Source: a bacterium | Lineage (GTDB): Bacteria; Vulcanimicrobiota; Xenobia; Xenobiales; JADMJV01 | NCBI GenBank assembly: GCA_018266105.1 | Contig: JAFEBA010000106.1 | Location: 1-49,408, forward strand | Direction: 5' to 3' | DNA: 49,408 bases | In this document: positions 24,688-33,744 of the stretch, in pieces | Layout of the letters: every line of letters begins with the position of its first letter | Numbering within the stretch: position 1 is the first letter of the stretch | Made by a program: the position numbers and the translations under genes | Notes under the pieces: model-generated | The model's input: only the letters and a program-made list of their open reading frames with translations | Database searches by the model: none | What the model was told of the DNA's origin: nothing

Positions 24688-26183
24688 TCAAGAAATTCCC
24701 AGGTCCTCGCACCCTTCTTCGAGAGTCAGGTACTTCCGGGAGAGCAAGCCCTTGAGCAGCTCTTTGTTCTTGAGCATCTTTTTCAGGATATCGAAGAATT
24801 CGAGGGGCTCAAAGAACAATTCGGTTTGTTCCCTGCGTCCGAGCATCGATCGAATCATGAGGCTGTAGGCCATACTCATGACTTCTTTCTCGACCGGGTC
24901 TTGAATTGCAGAGATATACTGGCTGGCTTCCTCCCGTTTCCGGATGAAAGCCTCGTCCCATGTCGTCGGGCCGGCGGTCGGGCAGCTAGGAACCCTTTTG
25001 CGTCAGTAAGATCCAGCGGTGCAATCGTCTGAAGAATGGCTTGCAGGGCCTGGACGACGCGCTCAGGCGGCTGGAGCCAGTCGCAGTGGATGCCCCGAGG
25101 CTTACCATCGATTCCGCCGGATTTGAGCAGCCAGTCGGCAACGCGGTCGTCATCCGAGTCCAGCGGGCGGGAAAATAGCTCAAGTTCTTCCTCGGTATAG
25201 AGTTCAGGGCGCGTGAGATAGTACGGACCGGCGGGGCAGGGGGTGCCGTAGCGGGCCAGGTGATTCACAAAGCTGTGGCCGGCCACCCAGCCGCCCGGGT
25301 CGAAGTCGCCGAAGTCGATCACGATGACGGGGCCCTGGTAGACCCTGTGCAAAGAGCGGCAGAAGAACTCGACCGCTACGTGCCGGGAGATACCGCCGGT
25401 AGTGATCCAGCTCAAACCTAATTGGCGGGCGGCTTCGATGCCGGCGCCGGAGACGCAGTCTTTTTCGATCACCAGGATGATGTCGGGTCGTCGAGTGCCG
25501 ATTTCGCGGTGGTGGGCGAATTCGTCATCGAACCCGAGGTCACCGTAATCGAAAAGGCGGTCGTGATAAACCATCTGGGATACTTGGCGCAGATAGAGCG
25601 CCTCGGCGGCTTCTTTACTGAATTCCTTATTGATGAAGCCGGCACGCTCCAGAGTGGCGTGAATGGGATTATACCAGAATCCACGATGAGACTTGCCGCG
25701 GCGGGTCTGGGAGTGGGGGCGGAACTGTTGGCGGGCCTGCCAGATCAGGTTGGCGACCAGGGCGCGGGTATCTCGAAAGTGGAGGTGGAGCACTTCGACT
25801 TTCGCGCGCACAATCTCAAAGGGGTATTCGCGCAGGAAGACGCGAGTCAGGGATTCGGGCTGGGGGCGATAGCGGTCGAGGCCCAGGAATTTGCGAACGT
25901 CTGGGACCCATCTCGGGGTGACTTTGAGGGTCTCTCCGTTGGCAAGTGTCAGCAACAGCGAGCCTTTCTGGCTCTCAACGCGACGCAGTTGGTCGGTGGG
26001 GAAGGTGCGGTTGGCGGCGTAGGCGCAGTCCCCGGTTTGGGCAAGCTCGATGGCTTCGTAGCAGTAGCCTACCTTTCCGTCGCAGGTTTCCACGCGCAGA
26101 CGTTCAGGAAAGGCTGGCTCGATGGCTGTGATTTCGGAGCGGGGAGAACAGCAGAGCCCATCCTGATCTTCGAAGAAGATCAT
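24688..26183 (-). pseudogene. LytTR-like / Spo11-TopoVI-A-like Toprim protein, frameshifted
   Basis: Start taken at ATG 26183 (MIFFEDQDGLCC), overlapping the stop of the upstream fragment. Residues ~60-105 (SLLLTLANGETLKVTPRWVPDVRKFL) resemble a LytTR DNA-binding domain. The centre has RRPDIILVIEKD, ITTGGISRHVAVEFFCRSL and VIVIDFGDFDPGG, the EKD and DxDPxG pattern of the Toprim fold of Spo11/TopoVI subunit A. After LDLTDAKGFLAARPP (near 24980) the frame turns into an Arg-rich tail. The natural helical end (TTWDEAFIRKREEASQYI... to EEGCEDLGIS, stop at 24688) lies in another frame, so there is one indel. No TopoVI-B or GHKL partner is visible. It may be broken or mis-sequenced. Confidence 0.58.
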
Positions 26184-26323
26184 TTCAACAATTGCTCCAA
26201 TCGCGCCTGGATGCGGGGATAGGGGAGCAAGAAATTGGCGTGGATGCCGCGGGGTTGGCCGTTGAGGCCGCCGCATTCGCGCAGCCAGCGCTGGAGGCGA
26301 CTCTCCATCTTGGAGGACGGCAT
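26180..26323 (-). pseudogene. C-terminal fragment of a paralogue of the Toprim protein
   Basis: A 47-codon frame (MPSSKMESRLQRWLRECGG...) containing WLRECGGLNGQPRGIHANFL, which matches WLLKSGGIDGKPRGIHCDWL of the downstream Toprim protein. It ends ATGA-overlapped with that gene's start. It is a remnant of a second family member, or a small regulator derived from it. Confidence 0.6.
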
Positions 26324-26355
26324 CTTAAGACCCAGGTCTGCTCGGAAGGTCTTCT

Positions 26356-26397
26356 CTGATCCAGATCAATGTTTTCTTGCCCCGCTCCCGCTAGACT
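26356..26397 (+). promoter_or_regulatory. FNR/DNR-type box plus -10, oxidoreductase-decarboxylase operon
   Basis: CTGATCCAGATCAA (26356-26369) matches TTGAT-N4-ATCAA in 9 of 10 positions. TAGACT (26392-26397) follows after exactly 22 bp, placing the box centre at about -41.5 (class II). The predicted start, ~26404, is 3 bases before the ATG, so the mRNA would be essentially leaderless. Confidence 0.75.
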
Positions 26398-26406
26398 GGT
26401 CCTTCT

Positions 26407-27993
26407 ATGAAACTGGATTATGACGTAATCGTGGTGGGAGGCGGACACAACGGCCTGATTGCCGCCGGACTGCTGGCCAAATATGGCTCTCACGTAATGG
26501 TGCTGGAGAAGCGTCCCGAGGTCGGCGGCGCGGCGGTTACCGAACACCCCTGGGGGCCCAACTACAAAGTGACCAGCCTCAGCTATGTCGTCAGCCTGAT
26601 GCCCCCCACCGTCCTGCGCGAGTTAGAGCTGGAGCGCTTTGGCTACTACGTCTATCCTCAACACGGCTATTTCGTGCCCTACGCGGACGGGCGCTACCTG
26701 CAGATGAGCGAGGACCGCCTCGAGCGCCGTCGCCATGTCTCTCAGTTCTCGTCTAAAGATGCGCTGGCTCTGGATCGCTGGGATGACTGGTTGGCGGAAC
26801 TGGGTCGGTCCTTGGGACCGCTGCTGATGGCCGTGCCTCCCCGTCTGGGCTCCAAACGACCGAGCGACTTGTTGGATATGGTCCGGTTCGCCTGGAAATT
26901 GCGCGGTTGGAATACGCAGCGCGTAGGCGATGTCACTCGGCTGTTTACCATGAGCGTGGCCGATCTCCTCGAAGAATTCTTCGAGTCCCCACAGGTTTTA
27001 GGGATCAAATCGGTGAGCGGAATCATCGGAACCTGGGCCGGTCCAAGATCCCCGGGGACGGCCTATGTAATGGCTCACCACAAGATCGGTGACGTCGGCG
27101 ACGGACAGATGGGCTCCTGGGGCTTTCCCCGGGGCGGCATGGGCGGCGCCACCCAGGCCATGCGCCGCGCCGCCGAAGCTTTCGGCTGCCAGTTCCTGAC
27201 CGGGGCCGAAGTGGCCCGGGTGACCACTCGAGGCGGCCGTGTCACCGGCGTAGCCCTGCGCGACGGGCGCACCTTCAATGCACCCAAGGTGATTACAACC
27301 GTCCATCCTAAAATCGCCTTCCTGGAGCACCTGGAGGCCGGCCAGTTGCCGGAGAGCCTGGTGCAACGCCTGCAGGCCTGGAAGACCCGTAGCGGCACGG
27401 TCAAAATCAACCTGGCTCTGGACCGCCTGCCCGAGTTCCGCTGCAAGCCCGGTTACGACGTCCAGGTCCACGGAGGTACCATCGTACTGGTGGATTCGCT
27501 CGACCAGTTGGAAACCGCCTTCCAAGACGCTGTGGCCGGACAGGCGGCTCGCCAGCCCTTTGTGGATATGTGCCTGCCCTCGGTGTTTGACGACAGTCTG
27601 GCTCCTGCCGGCCACCACATTGCCTCCCTGTTTACTCAGTGGGTCCCCCACCAGTTTGTTGGCCAACCCCATCGCCATGAATTGGAGCAATATGCCGACC
27701 GCATCATCGCCCGCTTAGACAGCCTGGCTCCAGGCTTTGCCAGTTCCATCCTGCACCGGCAGATCATCGGACCCTACGAGATGGAACGCGACTACGGGCT
27801 CATCGGTGGCAACATTTTTCACGGCGAACTCTCGCTCAATCAGCTCTTCCACATGCGTCCTGCCCCCGGCTGGGCTCAGTTCGAAACGCCTGTCCGCGGA
27901 CTTTACAATGCTTCTTCGGCCACCCACGGGGGCGGCGGAGTGACCGGCATTCCCGGTCTGCAAGTCGCCCGGCACCTGATCAAGACGCCCTGA
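26407..27993 (+). CDS. CrtI/PYROXD2-like FAD-dependent oxidoreductase
   Basis: A 528-residue flavoprotein of the phytoene-desaturase-like (COG1233) group. It has the N-terminal dinucleotide fold VIVVGGGHNGLIAAGLLAKYG, the FAD-contact VLEKRPEVGGAAVTEH, and the C-terminal FAD motif (GLYNASSATHGGGGVTGIPG). The substrate is unknown; relatives include carotenoid desaturases and PYROXD2. No carotenoid synthesis genes are nearby. It is followed after 3 bases by a PLP decarboxylase and preceded by an FNR-type promoter, so it is expected to be induced by low oxygen or NO. No Shine-Dalgarno sequence is present, consistent with a leaderless start. Confidence 0.82.
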   Translation: MKLDYDVIVVGGGHNGLIAAGLLAKYGSHVMVLEKRPEVGGAAVTEHPWGPNYKVTSLSYVVSLMPPTVLRELELERFGYYVYPQHGYFVPYADGRYLQMSEDRLERRRHVSQFSSKDALALDRWDDWLAELGRSLGPLLMAVPPRLGSKRPSDLLDMVRFAWKLRGWNTQRVGDVTRLFTMSVADLLEEFFESPQVLGIKSVSGIIGTWAGPRSPGTAYVMAHHKIGDVGDGQMGSWGFPRGGMGGATQAMRRAAEAFGCQFLTGAEVARVTTRGGRVTGVALRDGRTFNAPKVITTVHPKIAFLEHLEAGQLPESLVQRLQAWKTRSGTVKINLALDRLPEFRCKPGYDVQVHGGTIVLVDSLDQLETAFQDAVAGQAARQPFVDMCLPSVFDDSLAPAGHHIASLFTQWVPHQFVGQPHRHELEQYADRIIARLDSLAPGFASSILHRQIIGPYEMERDYGLIGGNIFHGELSLNQLFHMRPAPGWAQFETPVRGLYNASSATHGGGGVTGIPGLQVARHLIKTP

Positions 27994-27996
27994 CCG

Positions 27997-29688
27997 ATGC
28001 CAGCCTATCAATCTATTCTCTCCGACCTGCGACGCAGCTTCCCCCAACCGACCAGCGACCGCATTCACGATTCTTACGTAACCCACACCCTGATGCGCGT
28101 TCTGGATCAGGTCGACGCTTTGAAAAGCGAGCTCCCCATTTGGGGGAGAAAGGCACCGCTGGACTATGCTCAGGCCCGGAGCCAGCGCCTGCAACACCGG
28201 GGGATCAGCCTGGAAGAAGTCAGCACGGAGCTGGTCGGCTACCTCAACGGTCTGAACATCTGGGGGCATCCGCGGACTCAGATCAACATCTGCCCTCCGC
28301 CCACCGTAGCTTCGCTGGTGGCCCAGGTGGTGGCCGGCCTGGCCAATCCGAATATGGTTTGGGACGAAGTCAGCCAGCGCTTCGCTGTGGCCGAGGTCGA
28401 AGTGGCGGCCATGGTCTCGCAACTGGTCGGCTACGATCCGCAAATATCGGCCGGAATCTTCACTTTCGGCGGCACCGGCTGCACTCTCTACGCCAGCCGC
28501 ATCGGTCTGGAAAAGGCTCTGCCCGGCTCGTTGCGCCAGGGCGTTCGGGAAGATGCGGCCATCCTGGCCAGTTGCAGCGGCCACTACTGCAAGCTAACCG
28601 TGGCTGGCTGGCTCGGACTGGGTCATCGCAACGTGTACGCCATTCCCACCGACGGGCGCAATCAAATGCGCCTGGACCTGCTGGAAAAGAAGGCTCGGGA
28701 AATCCTTTCCAGCGGAGGCAAGATCGCCTGTCTGGTCGCCACCCTGGGAACCACCGACTCGTTTGCCCTGGATGACCTGGAGGGTGTGCTGGATTTGCGG
28801 GATCGATTGGTGGCCGAATTCTCCCTGGATTACCGGCCTCACGTGCACGCCGATGCCGTGATCGGCTGGGCCTGGTGCGTTTTTGGCGGCTATCCATGGG
28901 AAGACAATCCGCTGGGCTTCCGGCCGCGCACTCTGCGCGCGCTGGCCGCCACCGTCGAGCGTCTGGCCGGCCTGGACCGGGCCGATTCCATCGGCATTGA
29001 CTTTCACAAGACCGGTTTTACTCCGTACGCATCCAGCATGCTGCTGGTTAAAGACGGTCAAGACCTGAAAAAACTCGGGCGTAACTATGAGGAAATGCCT
29101 TACCTTTTCCAGACCGGTGAATACCATCCAGGGTTGTTTACTCTCGAAACCTCACGCAGTGGCAGCGGAATTCTGGCGGCTCTGGCAAATTTACGCCTGT
29201 TCGGACGCACCGGGCTCCAGTCCCTGCTCGGCCACATCGTAGAAAAGGCCCAGGTCCTGAGGGAGCTTCTGGAGGCAAGGCCGTACCTGACCATCGTCAA
29301 TCGCGACAACTTTGGTCCGGTTACTCTCTTCCGCGCCTATCCGGCTGGAGTCGATACCTTTCGAGTGCACGAGCGCGAACTGAGCGACGCTACCTATGCA
29401 CTGAGCTTGCAAGCCCACAACCTGCACAATCGCCGTCTGGCGAGCTTCCTGCATGAGGAAGCCATGTCCGGCCGCGGAGTCCTGCTGGGCCAATCCGACT
29501 GCTACCGCCTGACGCCCTATGGCGAGCCGGTGGTGGCTCTCAAGTCCTACATCATTTCGCCGTTTGTGGAAGATCATCACCTGGGCGAACTTGTCGAGAA
29601 AATTGCCCAGGCCCACCGGCATCTCGAAAACACTCCGGTGATGGCCTCAGCCCAAGGGAGGCGAATTGATCTTCAGCATATGCCCTGA
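27997..29688 (+). CDS. PLP-dependent group II amino-acid decarboxylase family protein
   Basis: A 563-residue fold-type I PLP enzyme. HVHADAVIGWAW carries the Asp that contacts the PLP ring nitrogen, and SIGIDFHKTG carries the Schiff-base Lys338; FTFGGTGCTLYASRIGLEKA is the phosphate-contact region. Family members decarboxylate glutamate, aromatic or sulfur amino acids; the substrate cannot be read here. It starts 3 bases after the oxidoreductase stop, and the two form an FNR-type-controlled pair, suggesting decarboxylation followed by oxidation of a product (inference). Confidence 0.82.
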   Translation: MPAYQSILSDLRRSFPQPTSDRIHDSYVTHTLMRVLDQVDALKSELPIWGRKAPLDYAQARSQRLQHRGISLEEVSTELVGYLNGLNIWGHPRTQINICPPPTVASLVAQVVAGLANPNMVWDEVSQRFAVAEVEVAAMVSQLVGYDPQISAGIFTFGGTGCTLYASRIGLEKALPGSLRQGVREDAAILASCSGHYCKLTVAGWLGLGHRNVYAIPTDGRNQMRLDLLEKKAREILSSGGKIACLVATLGTTDSFALDDLEGVLDLRDRLVAEFSLDYRPHVHADAVIGWAWCVFGGYPWEDNPLGFRPRTLRALAATVERLAGLDRADSIGIDFHKTGFTPYASSMLLVKDGQDLKKLGRNYEEMPYLFQTGEYHPGLFTLETSRSGSGILAALANLRLFGRTGLQSLLGHIVEKAQVLRELLEARPYLTIVNRDNFGPVTLFRAYPAGVDTFRVHERELSDATYALSLQAHNLHNRRLASFLHEEAMSGRGVLLGQSDCYRLTPYGEPVVALKSYIISPFVEDHHLGELVEKIAQAHRHLENTPVMASAQGRRIDLQHMP

Positions 29689-29722
29689 TGATCCGGGTCA
29701 TCCCTGGTGGCCGATCCCTTGT

Positions 29723-30745
29723 TTAGACTTTGAAGGTCTGAATGAAGGGATTGTAGCCCGGTTGATAGTGGCGGGCCATCGTCTAGCCGTACAGGCACAT
29801 GGCCAGCGCCGTCCAGGCCGCTCCCGCCTCGCGCCAAACGAAGCAGCGCAGTAGCAGAGAGAGGTGCAAGAGAAGCAGGGGCAGGTAGAACCAGTGGCTG
29901 AAGCGGATGGGAAGCCTGCACAAAGCGGGAAAAATCAAAGGCCCGTGAGCCAGCACCATGGAGAGCACAAAGCCGATGAATACTCCGTGCAAAATCCGGT
30001 CAGATGCGGGCCCCGCCAGGTAGGGCAGGCCTCCAGTCGCCAGCTGCAGGCCACTCAAACTCAGCCAGAAATACCTGCCAGAACGTTACGCGCACTGTAG
30101 GCCGCCCAGGCCGGTCCGGCGGGCGTTGTGACGAGCCAGATCATGGTTTGAAAACCACCAGGCCAGAGTCAGCCAACCAGACCCACCCATCGCGGCACGT
30201 TCGCAGCGACCCCCTAGCGCCAGGCCGGTCACCACCGGCCATAAAAGGCGCGTGCGGGGGCCGCGCAAAAAAGAAAGCTCGAGGCGTTCCGCTCCGATCA
30301 GCAAGATCAGATAACTGGCCCAGCCAGTGGCGCAGGCCGGGGCCGGCCAGCCATGACCCCAGCGCCAATCCGTCAGCCCAAGCAGCATGCAGGCCAACAC
30401 CGGCGTCCAGCCTTCCAACCCGGGAGAACGGCGCCAGAGGAAAGCTTGCTGGGTCAGCAGTAGCAGCGCCAGGGCCACGGCCAGGACGTAAGCTTCGCTT
30501 CCTATCAGGAGCACGCCGACGACCCGATACAGGCAAGCCACGGAGCCCCCGCAGGCCCACCAGCTCCCAATCGCCACCGCCCTCTCCAGACCGACCAGCC
30601 CGGGAAAGAGCAGAGCCCCCAGAAGAGCGCCGTGCTGACCCACCAGAGGGGCGGGAAATTGGGACCCCAGAAAGACCAGGCGCGACAGCCCACCCAGGAG
30701 CGCCGCCAGCATGCCCAGCGCCGTCGCTCGGCCAGGATCTGGAAG
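29723..30745 (-). pseudogene. Decayed paralogue of the nirK-operon membrane protein
   Basis: Segments in different frames match the membrane protein at 37694-38764: FPAPLVGQHGALLGALLFPG, WASYLILLIGAERLELSFL, WWFSNHDLARHNARRTGL, LHGVFIGFVLSMVLAHGP and HYQPGYNPF. The frame is lost and regained around 30190-30230, lost again near 30080 and 30070, and an in-frame TAG at 29783-29785 replaces a Leu codon of LYGLTM. Several lesions make sequencing error unlikely. It is convergent with the decarboxylase gene. Confidence 0.88.
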
Positions 30746-31422
30746 AATCTCAGTTCTCCGACTGTGAAAGCCAGGTCCCGGCTGGAATGACTGGGAAGCA
30801 GCCTGACCGGGCTCCGGCCCAGCGTGGCTATTGGCCAAAACCTCTACTGATTCCCCATTGCCTTGGTCACGACTGAATTTCTGCCCCCTTCAGGTTCGCG
30901 GACACCCACCACGATTAGAATTTGAAGCAAATGAGGCCAAACTGGTCAAATCAGAAGGGGGGCTACAACTGCCCACCGCCTTCATTCTTCGCCGAACACA
31001 TTGCCGTGCGCGCAACATTCCCTGGAAGGCAGCTTTAACCTCGGCAGCCGTGCGCAACACGGTGGCCAGCAAGCCGTCGACAGTGGTCTATAGAAAAAGC
31101 CGTGTCGCGCTCTCGTTCCGTCTAGGATTAACATGTTTAACTATATCAGTGAGACCGTGCAGGCGGTGCACGAGAGTCTACAAGGCAAGGACTCGTTCAG
31201 CGCGGTCAGAAAATCTGGAGCCTGACCGGGCAGGCGGAACAGCAATCGCCAATTTGGCCAGCCAAAAAAATCTCGTGCGTGGGAAACCAGATGCCGCCAA
31301 CAACCCACACCCCGGCGAAAACGGGCAGTGACGTGGCTCGTTGCCGTCGCGTTTGAACCTGTCACCGAAGGGTTTCGGTAAGGTGGTCGGGCTCGACAGT
31401 CAAAGTTGCGGCGTTGAGTGCG
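30746..31422. other. Region with no convincing gene
   Basis: Several short frames exist on both strands, but none shows family signatures, a good ribosome site or neighbours that would support it. A 30-codon frame from ATG 31133 could be a gene relic. I see no repeats or RNA genes. Confidence 0.4.
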
Positions 31423-31587
31423 CTATTCTAAACCAGGCGCATCGCCTCCGGCCTTTACCGAGACCCGATCGAAGAGTTTGAAGATTGCAAAGGTCACCAC
31501 GCCGAAGTAGAGGGAACCGAAGAGGAGGATGAGCGGCAGAGAGTTGGCCGAGAAGTTTGAGATGGTCTCCGGAATGATGGGAATCAT
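31423..31587 (-). CDS. Small single-TM membrane protein
   Basis: A 54-residue protein (MIPIIPETISNFSANSLPLI...) with one TM segment (LILLFGSLYFGVVTFAIFKLF) and a charged C-terminal tail. GGAGG lies 4-5 bases before the ATG. It is the downstream member of a minus-strand set of small exported or membrane genes (31423-32026). It resembles small subunits of respiratory complexes only in size and layout; no family is recognised. Confidence 0.5.
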   Translation of the reverse strand: MIPIIPETISNFSANSLPLILLFGSLYFGVVTFAIFKLFDRVSVKAGGDAPGLE

Positions 31588-31598
31588 GATACCTCCGC

Positions 31599-31805
31599 CT
31601 ACGAGTGCCGCAGATCCAGGTCAGGAGGAAGGTCGCACAGAATGAGCGCCTGCCGGCCAGGTAGGCGCAGCAAGCGGCGGCGGTGAACAGGCACTCCGAG
31701 GGCGGCCGCTGGGACGATCAGGAGTACCAGCCCGAGGTCGCCGTAGCTGGATGCCCAGGCAGGGGCGGACAGGCCGAGAGCCAGAAACAAGGTTGACTTC
31801 CTCAT
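31599..31805 (-). CDS. Small exported or membrane protein
   Basis: A 68-residue protein starting at ATG 31805 with a signal peptide (MRKSTLFLALGLSAPAWA) followed by a TM-like stretch (GLVLLIVPAAALGVPV) and an Arg-rich end. It lies 11 bp before the small TM gene. The frame is open further upstream into a Cys-rich segment. No family is recognised; the gene may be partly decayed. Confidence 0.42.
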   Translation of the reverse strand: MRKSTLFLALGLSAPAWASSYGDLGLVLLIVPAAALGVPVHRRRLLRLPGRQALILCDLPPDLDLRHS

Positions 31806-32026
31806 CGCCGAATCAGTTGTCTCGCTCTTGGCTTCTGGAGCAAAACAGATCGACCCGAGGCTTGTAGTCTTTTTGCAAACTCCGCAGGTGCCGCCGTCCT
31901 TCGCGCACCATTTGCAGCCGTGGCAGTTTTTGCCGGCAGCGCAGGGGTTTGAGGTGCAGGCCCGGCCTGCGTTTGCGGCGGGTGCAAAGATGAGGATAAC
32001 TCCGGCTACAATTGCGATCAGATGAG
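31806..32026 (-). other. Possible Cys-rich exported peptide, start unclear
   Basis: The open frame encodes a hydrophobic signal-like stretch (IAIVAGVILIFAPAANA) followed by eight Cys in ~30 residues (CTSNPC, CHGCKWC, CGVCKK). No ATG or GTG start fits; CTG or a frameshifted start would be needed. The frame runs without a stop into the next gene. The Cys pattern suggests metal binding or disulfides. It may be a damaged gene. Confidence 0.35.
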
Positions 32027-32318
32027 AGGCTTTTGGGCCTGGCTTTTTAGAGCTTGAACTCCAACGCCCAGAAATTACGGCCGGGCAGCCCGAGCTCAGG
32101 TGATCGGAAAACTTGAGGCCAACGCCTTTTACGTGCGCGACAACAGCGTGGGTTTTGATAGCCAAACGGCGGAGCGGTTGTTTACTCCGTTTCAGCGTCA
32201 TCCTCCTGAGGACCAATTCCTCGCCGCGGATCCCACTGTGCCAAGGTGGGGCCTGGGCTACGTCCATCCCCAACCAGGGGCAACTTTTTTTCTAAAGCTG
32301 GGAACCCCAAACTCCGAC

Positions 32319-32360
32319 CTGATCTAAATCAAGTTCAAACCGGCGGCCTTCGTCTAGCAT
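32319..32360 (+). promoter_or_regulatory. FNR/DNR-type box plus -10, heme genes
   Basis: CTGATCTAAATCAA (32319-32332) matches TTGAT-N4-ATCAA at 9 of 10 positions. TAGCAT (32355-32360) begins exactly 22 bp later. The predicted start (~32367) is one base before ATG 32368: a leaderless transcript. Confidence 0.78.
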
Positions 32361-32367
32361 TCGAATC

Positions 32368-33744
32368 ATGGAAACTAATGAGAAGGTTGATGTCGGAATC
32401 TTGGGTGGGGGAGTGACAGGTCTTGCATGCGGCTGGTGGCTGCAGCGGAGTTCTCCCCAGACCAACTTCGCGCTCTGGGAAGCTAACGACCGCGCCGGAG
32501 GCCGTATTGCCAGCCGGCGTGAGCAGGGCTATCTGTTGGAATCCGGGCCGGACAGTTTTATGCTGCAACGCCCGGCCATGCTGGAACTGATCAGAGGACT
32601 GGGGCTTGAGGAGCGCATGTGCGCCTCCAAGGCCGGACAGGCGGGCACCTATATCAAACAGCGACAGCGGCTGCGACCCCTGCCGGCCGGGCTGCACCTG
32701 GGAATCCCCAGCCGGCCCTGGACGGTTGCCTTCAGCCCGTTGCTCAGTTTGAGGGGGAAGTTGCGCCTGGCCATGGAGCCATTGGTGCCCAGCCAGCCCG
32801 CGGCCGAAGATGAAAGTCTGGGATCTTTTGTGCGCCGACGGCTGGGTCAGGAGGCCCTAAATCAGCTGGTGGGTCCTCTGGTGGGCGGCATTTTCGGAAC
32901 CGATCTTGAGCGACTAAGTTTGCGGGCCACCTTCGCTCACCTGGCTGACTACGAGAAGAACTTTGGTTCTCTGACCAAAGCTCTGTGGAAGAGTCCGGTG
33001 CCGCGGGCCGGCACGGGCTTCTACTCCTTTATGGGAGGAATGCAAGAACTGGTCGACGCTTTGACAGCCGCTCTGAACTCACGGGTGAGCACGGGCGTGA
33101 CGGCCGATTCGGTCGAGCTTTGTGAGGATGGCTGGCGCGTTCGCTCGGCTCAAGGGCAGGAAATGCGCTGCCGCCAACTGGTGCTGGCCCTACCCAGCCG
33201 CCAGGCCGCCCAGCTTTTGGGCAACTGCTGCCCGGAAGTCAGCCGTCGCCTGAATGAGTTTGGCCAGGGTTCGGCCGCGGCTGTTCAGTTGGGTTGGCGA
33301 CGCCGGCAGGTCCGCAACCGGCTGCCCGGCTATGGATTCGTGTGCTCCTATCCCTGTGACGACCCGCTGGTGGCTTGCACATGGAGTTCGCAGAAGTTCG
33401 CCGGCCGAGCCCCTGACCAGGGATTTCTGATGCGTGCCTTTTTACGCGATAGCGGTTCCTTTCAGGTCGAGCACGCCAGCCAGCCTGAGCTGATCGAGCG
33501 TGCTTTGAGCGCTCTGCGTAAGCCTCTGGGTTTGACTGGAGCCCCCGAATTGGTTCGGGTCGAGCGCTACAGCCAGGCTTTTCCACATTACTATACCGGT
33601 CATCTGGCTCGCGTGCGCGACCTGAAGATGGCCGTGCAAGCGCATCCCGGACTGCATTGTCTGGGAGCGGCTTACGCCGCTGGAGGCATACCGGCTTGCG
33701 TAACTCAGGCCCGCCAGTGGGTGGAGGAGTTCTCTCATGGGTAA
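32368..33744 (+). CDS. hemY: Protoporphyrinogen/coproporphyrinogen oxidase (HemY/CgoX-like)
   Basis: A 458-residue FAD-dependent oxidase of heme synthesis. It has the N-terminal fold VGILGGGVTGLACGWWL, the conserved FAD contact ANDRAGGRIASRREQGYLLESGPDSF, and the C-terminal YAAGGIPACVTQ region where FAD binds. It converts protoporphyrinogen IX (or coproporphyrinogen III) to the porphyrin. This class normally uses oxygen, which is odd in an FNR-type regulon; another acceptor or micro-oxic use is possible. It overlaps the next gene by 8 bases. The cytochromes and heme-copper enzyme of this island need the heme. Confidence 0.85.
   Translation: METNEKVDVGILGGGVTGLACGWWLQRSSPQTNFALWEANDRAGGRIASRREQGYLLESGPDSFMLQRPAMLELIRGLGLEERMCASKAGQAGTYIKQRQRLRPLPAGLHLGIPSRPWTVAFSPLLSLRGKLRLAMEPLVPSQPAAEDESLGSFVRRRLGQEALNQLVGPLVGGIFGTDLERLSLRATFAHLADYEKNFGSLTKALWKSPVPRAGTGFYSFMGGMQELVDALTAALNSRVSTGVTADSVELCEDGWRVRSAQGQEMRCRQLVLALPSRQAAQLLGNCCPEVSRRLNEFGQGSAAAVQLGWRRRQVRNRLPGYGFVCSYPCDDPLVACTWSSQKFAGRAPDQGFLMRAFLRDSGSFQVEHASQPELIERALSALRKPLGLTGAPELVRVERYSQAFPHYYTGHLARVRDLKMAVQAHPGLHCLGAAYAAGGIPACVTQARQWVEEFSHG

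Noticed and set aside
25422..26222. Long plus-strand frame (266 codons)
   Set aside because: It lies opposite the Toprim-like gene, whose motifs and codon pattern are convincing; the plus frame has Gly/Val-rich shadow composition and no family.
27715..28584. Minus-strand 289-codon frame spanning two genes
   Set aside because: Crosses the junction of two well-supported plus-strand genes and has no recognisable domain.
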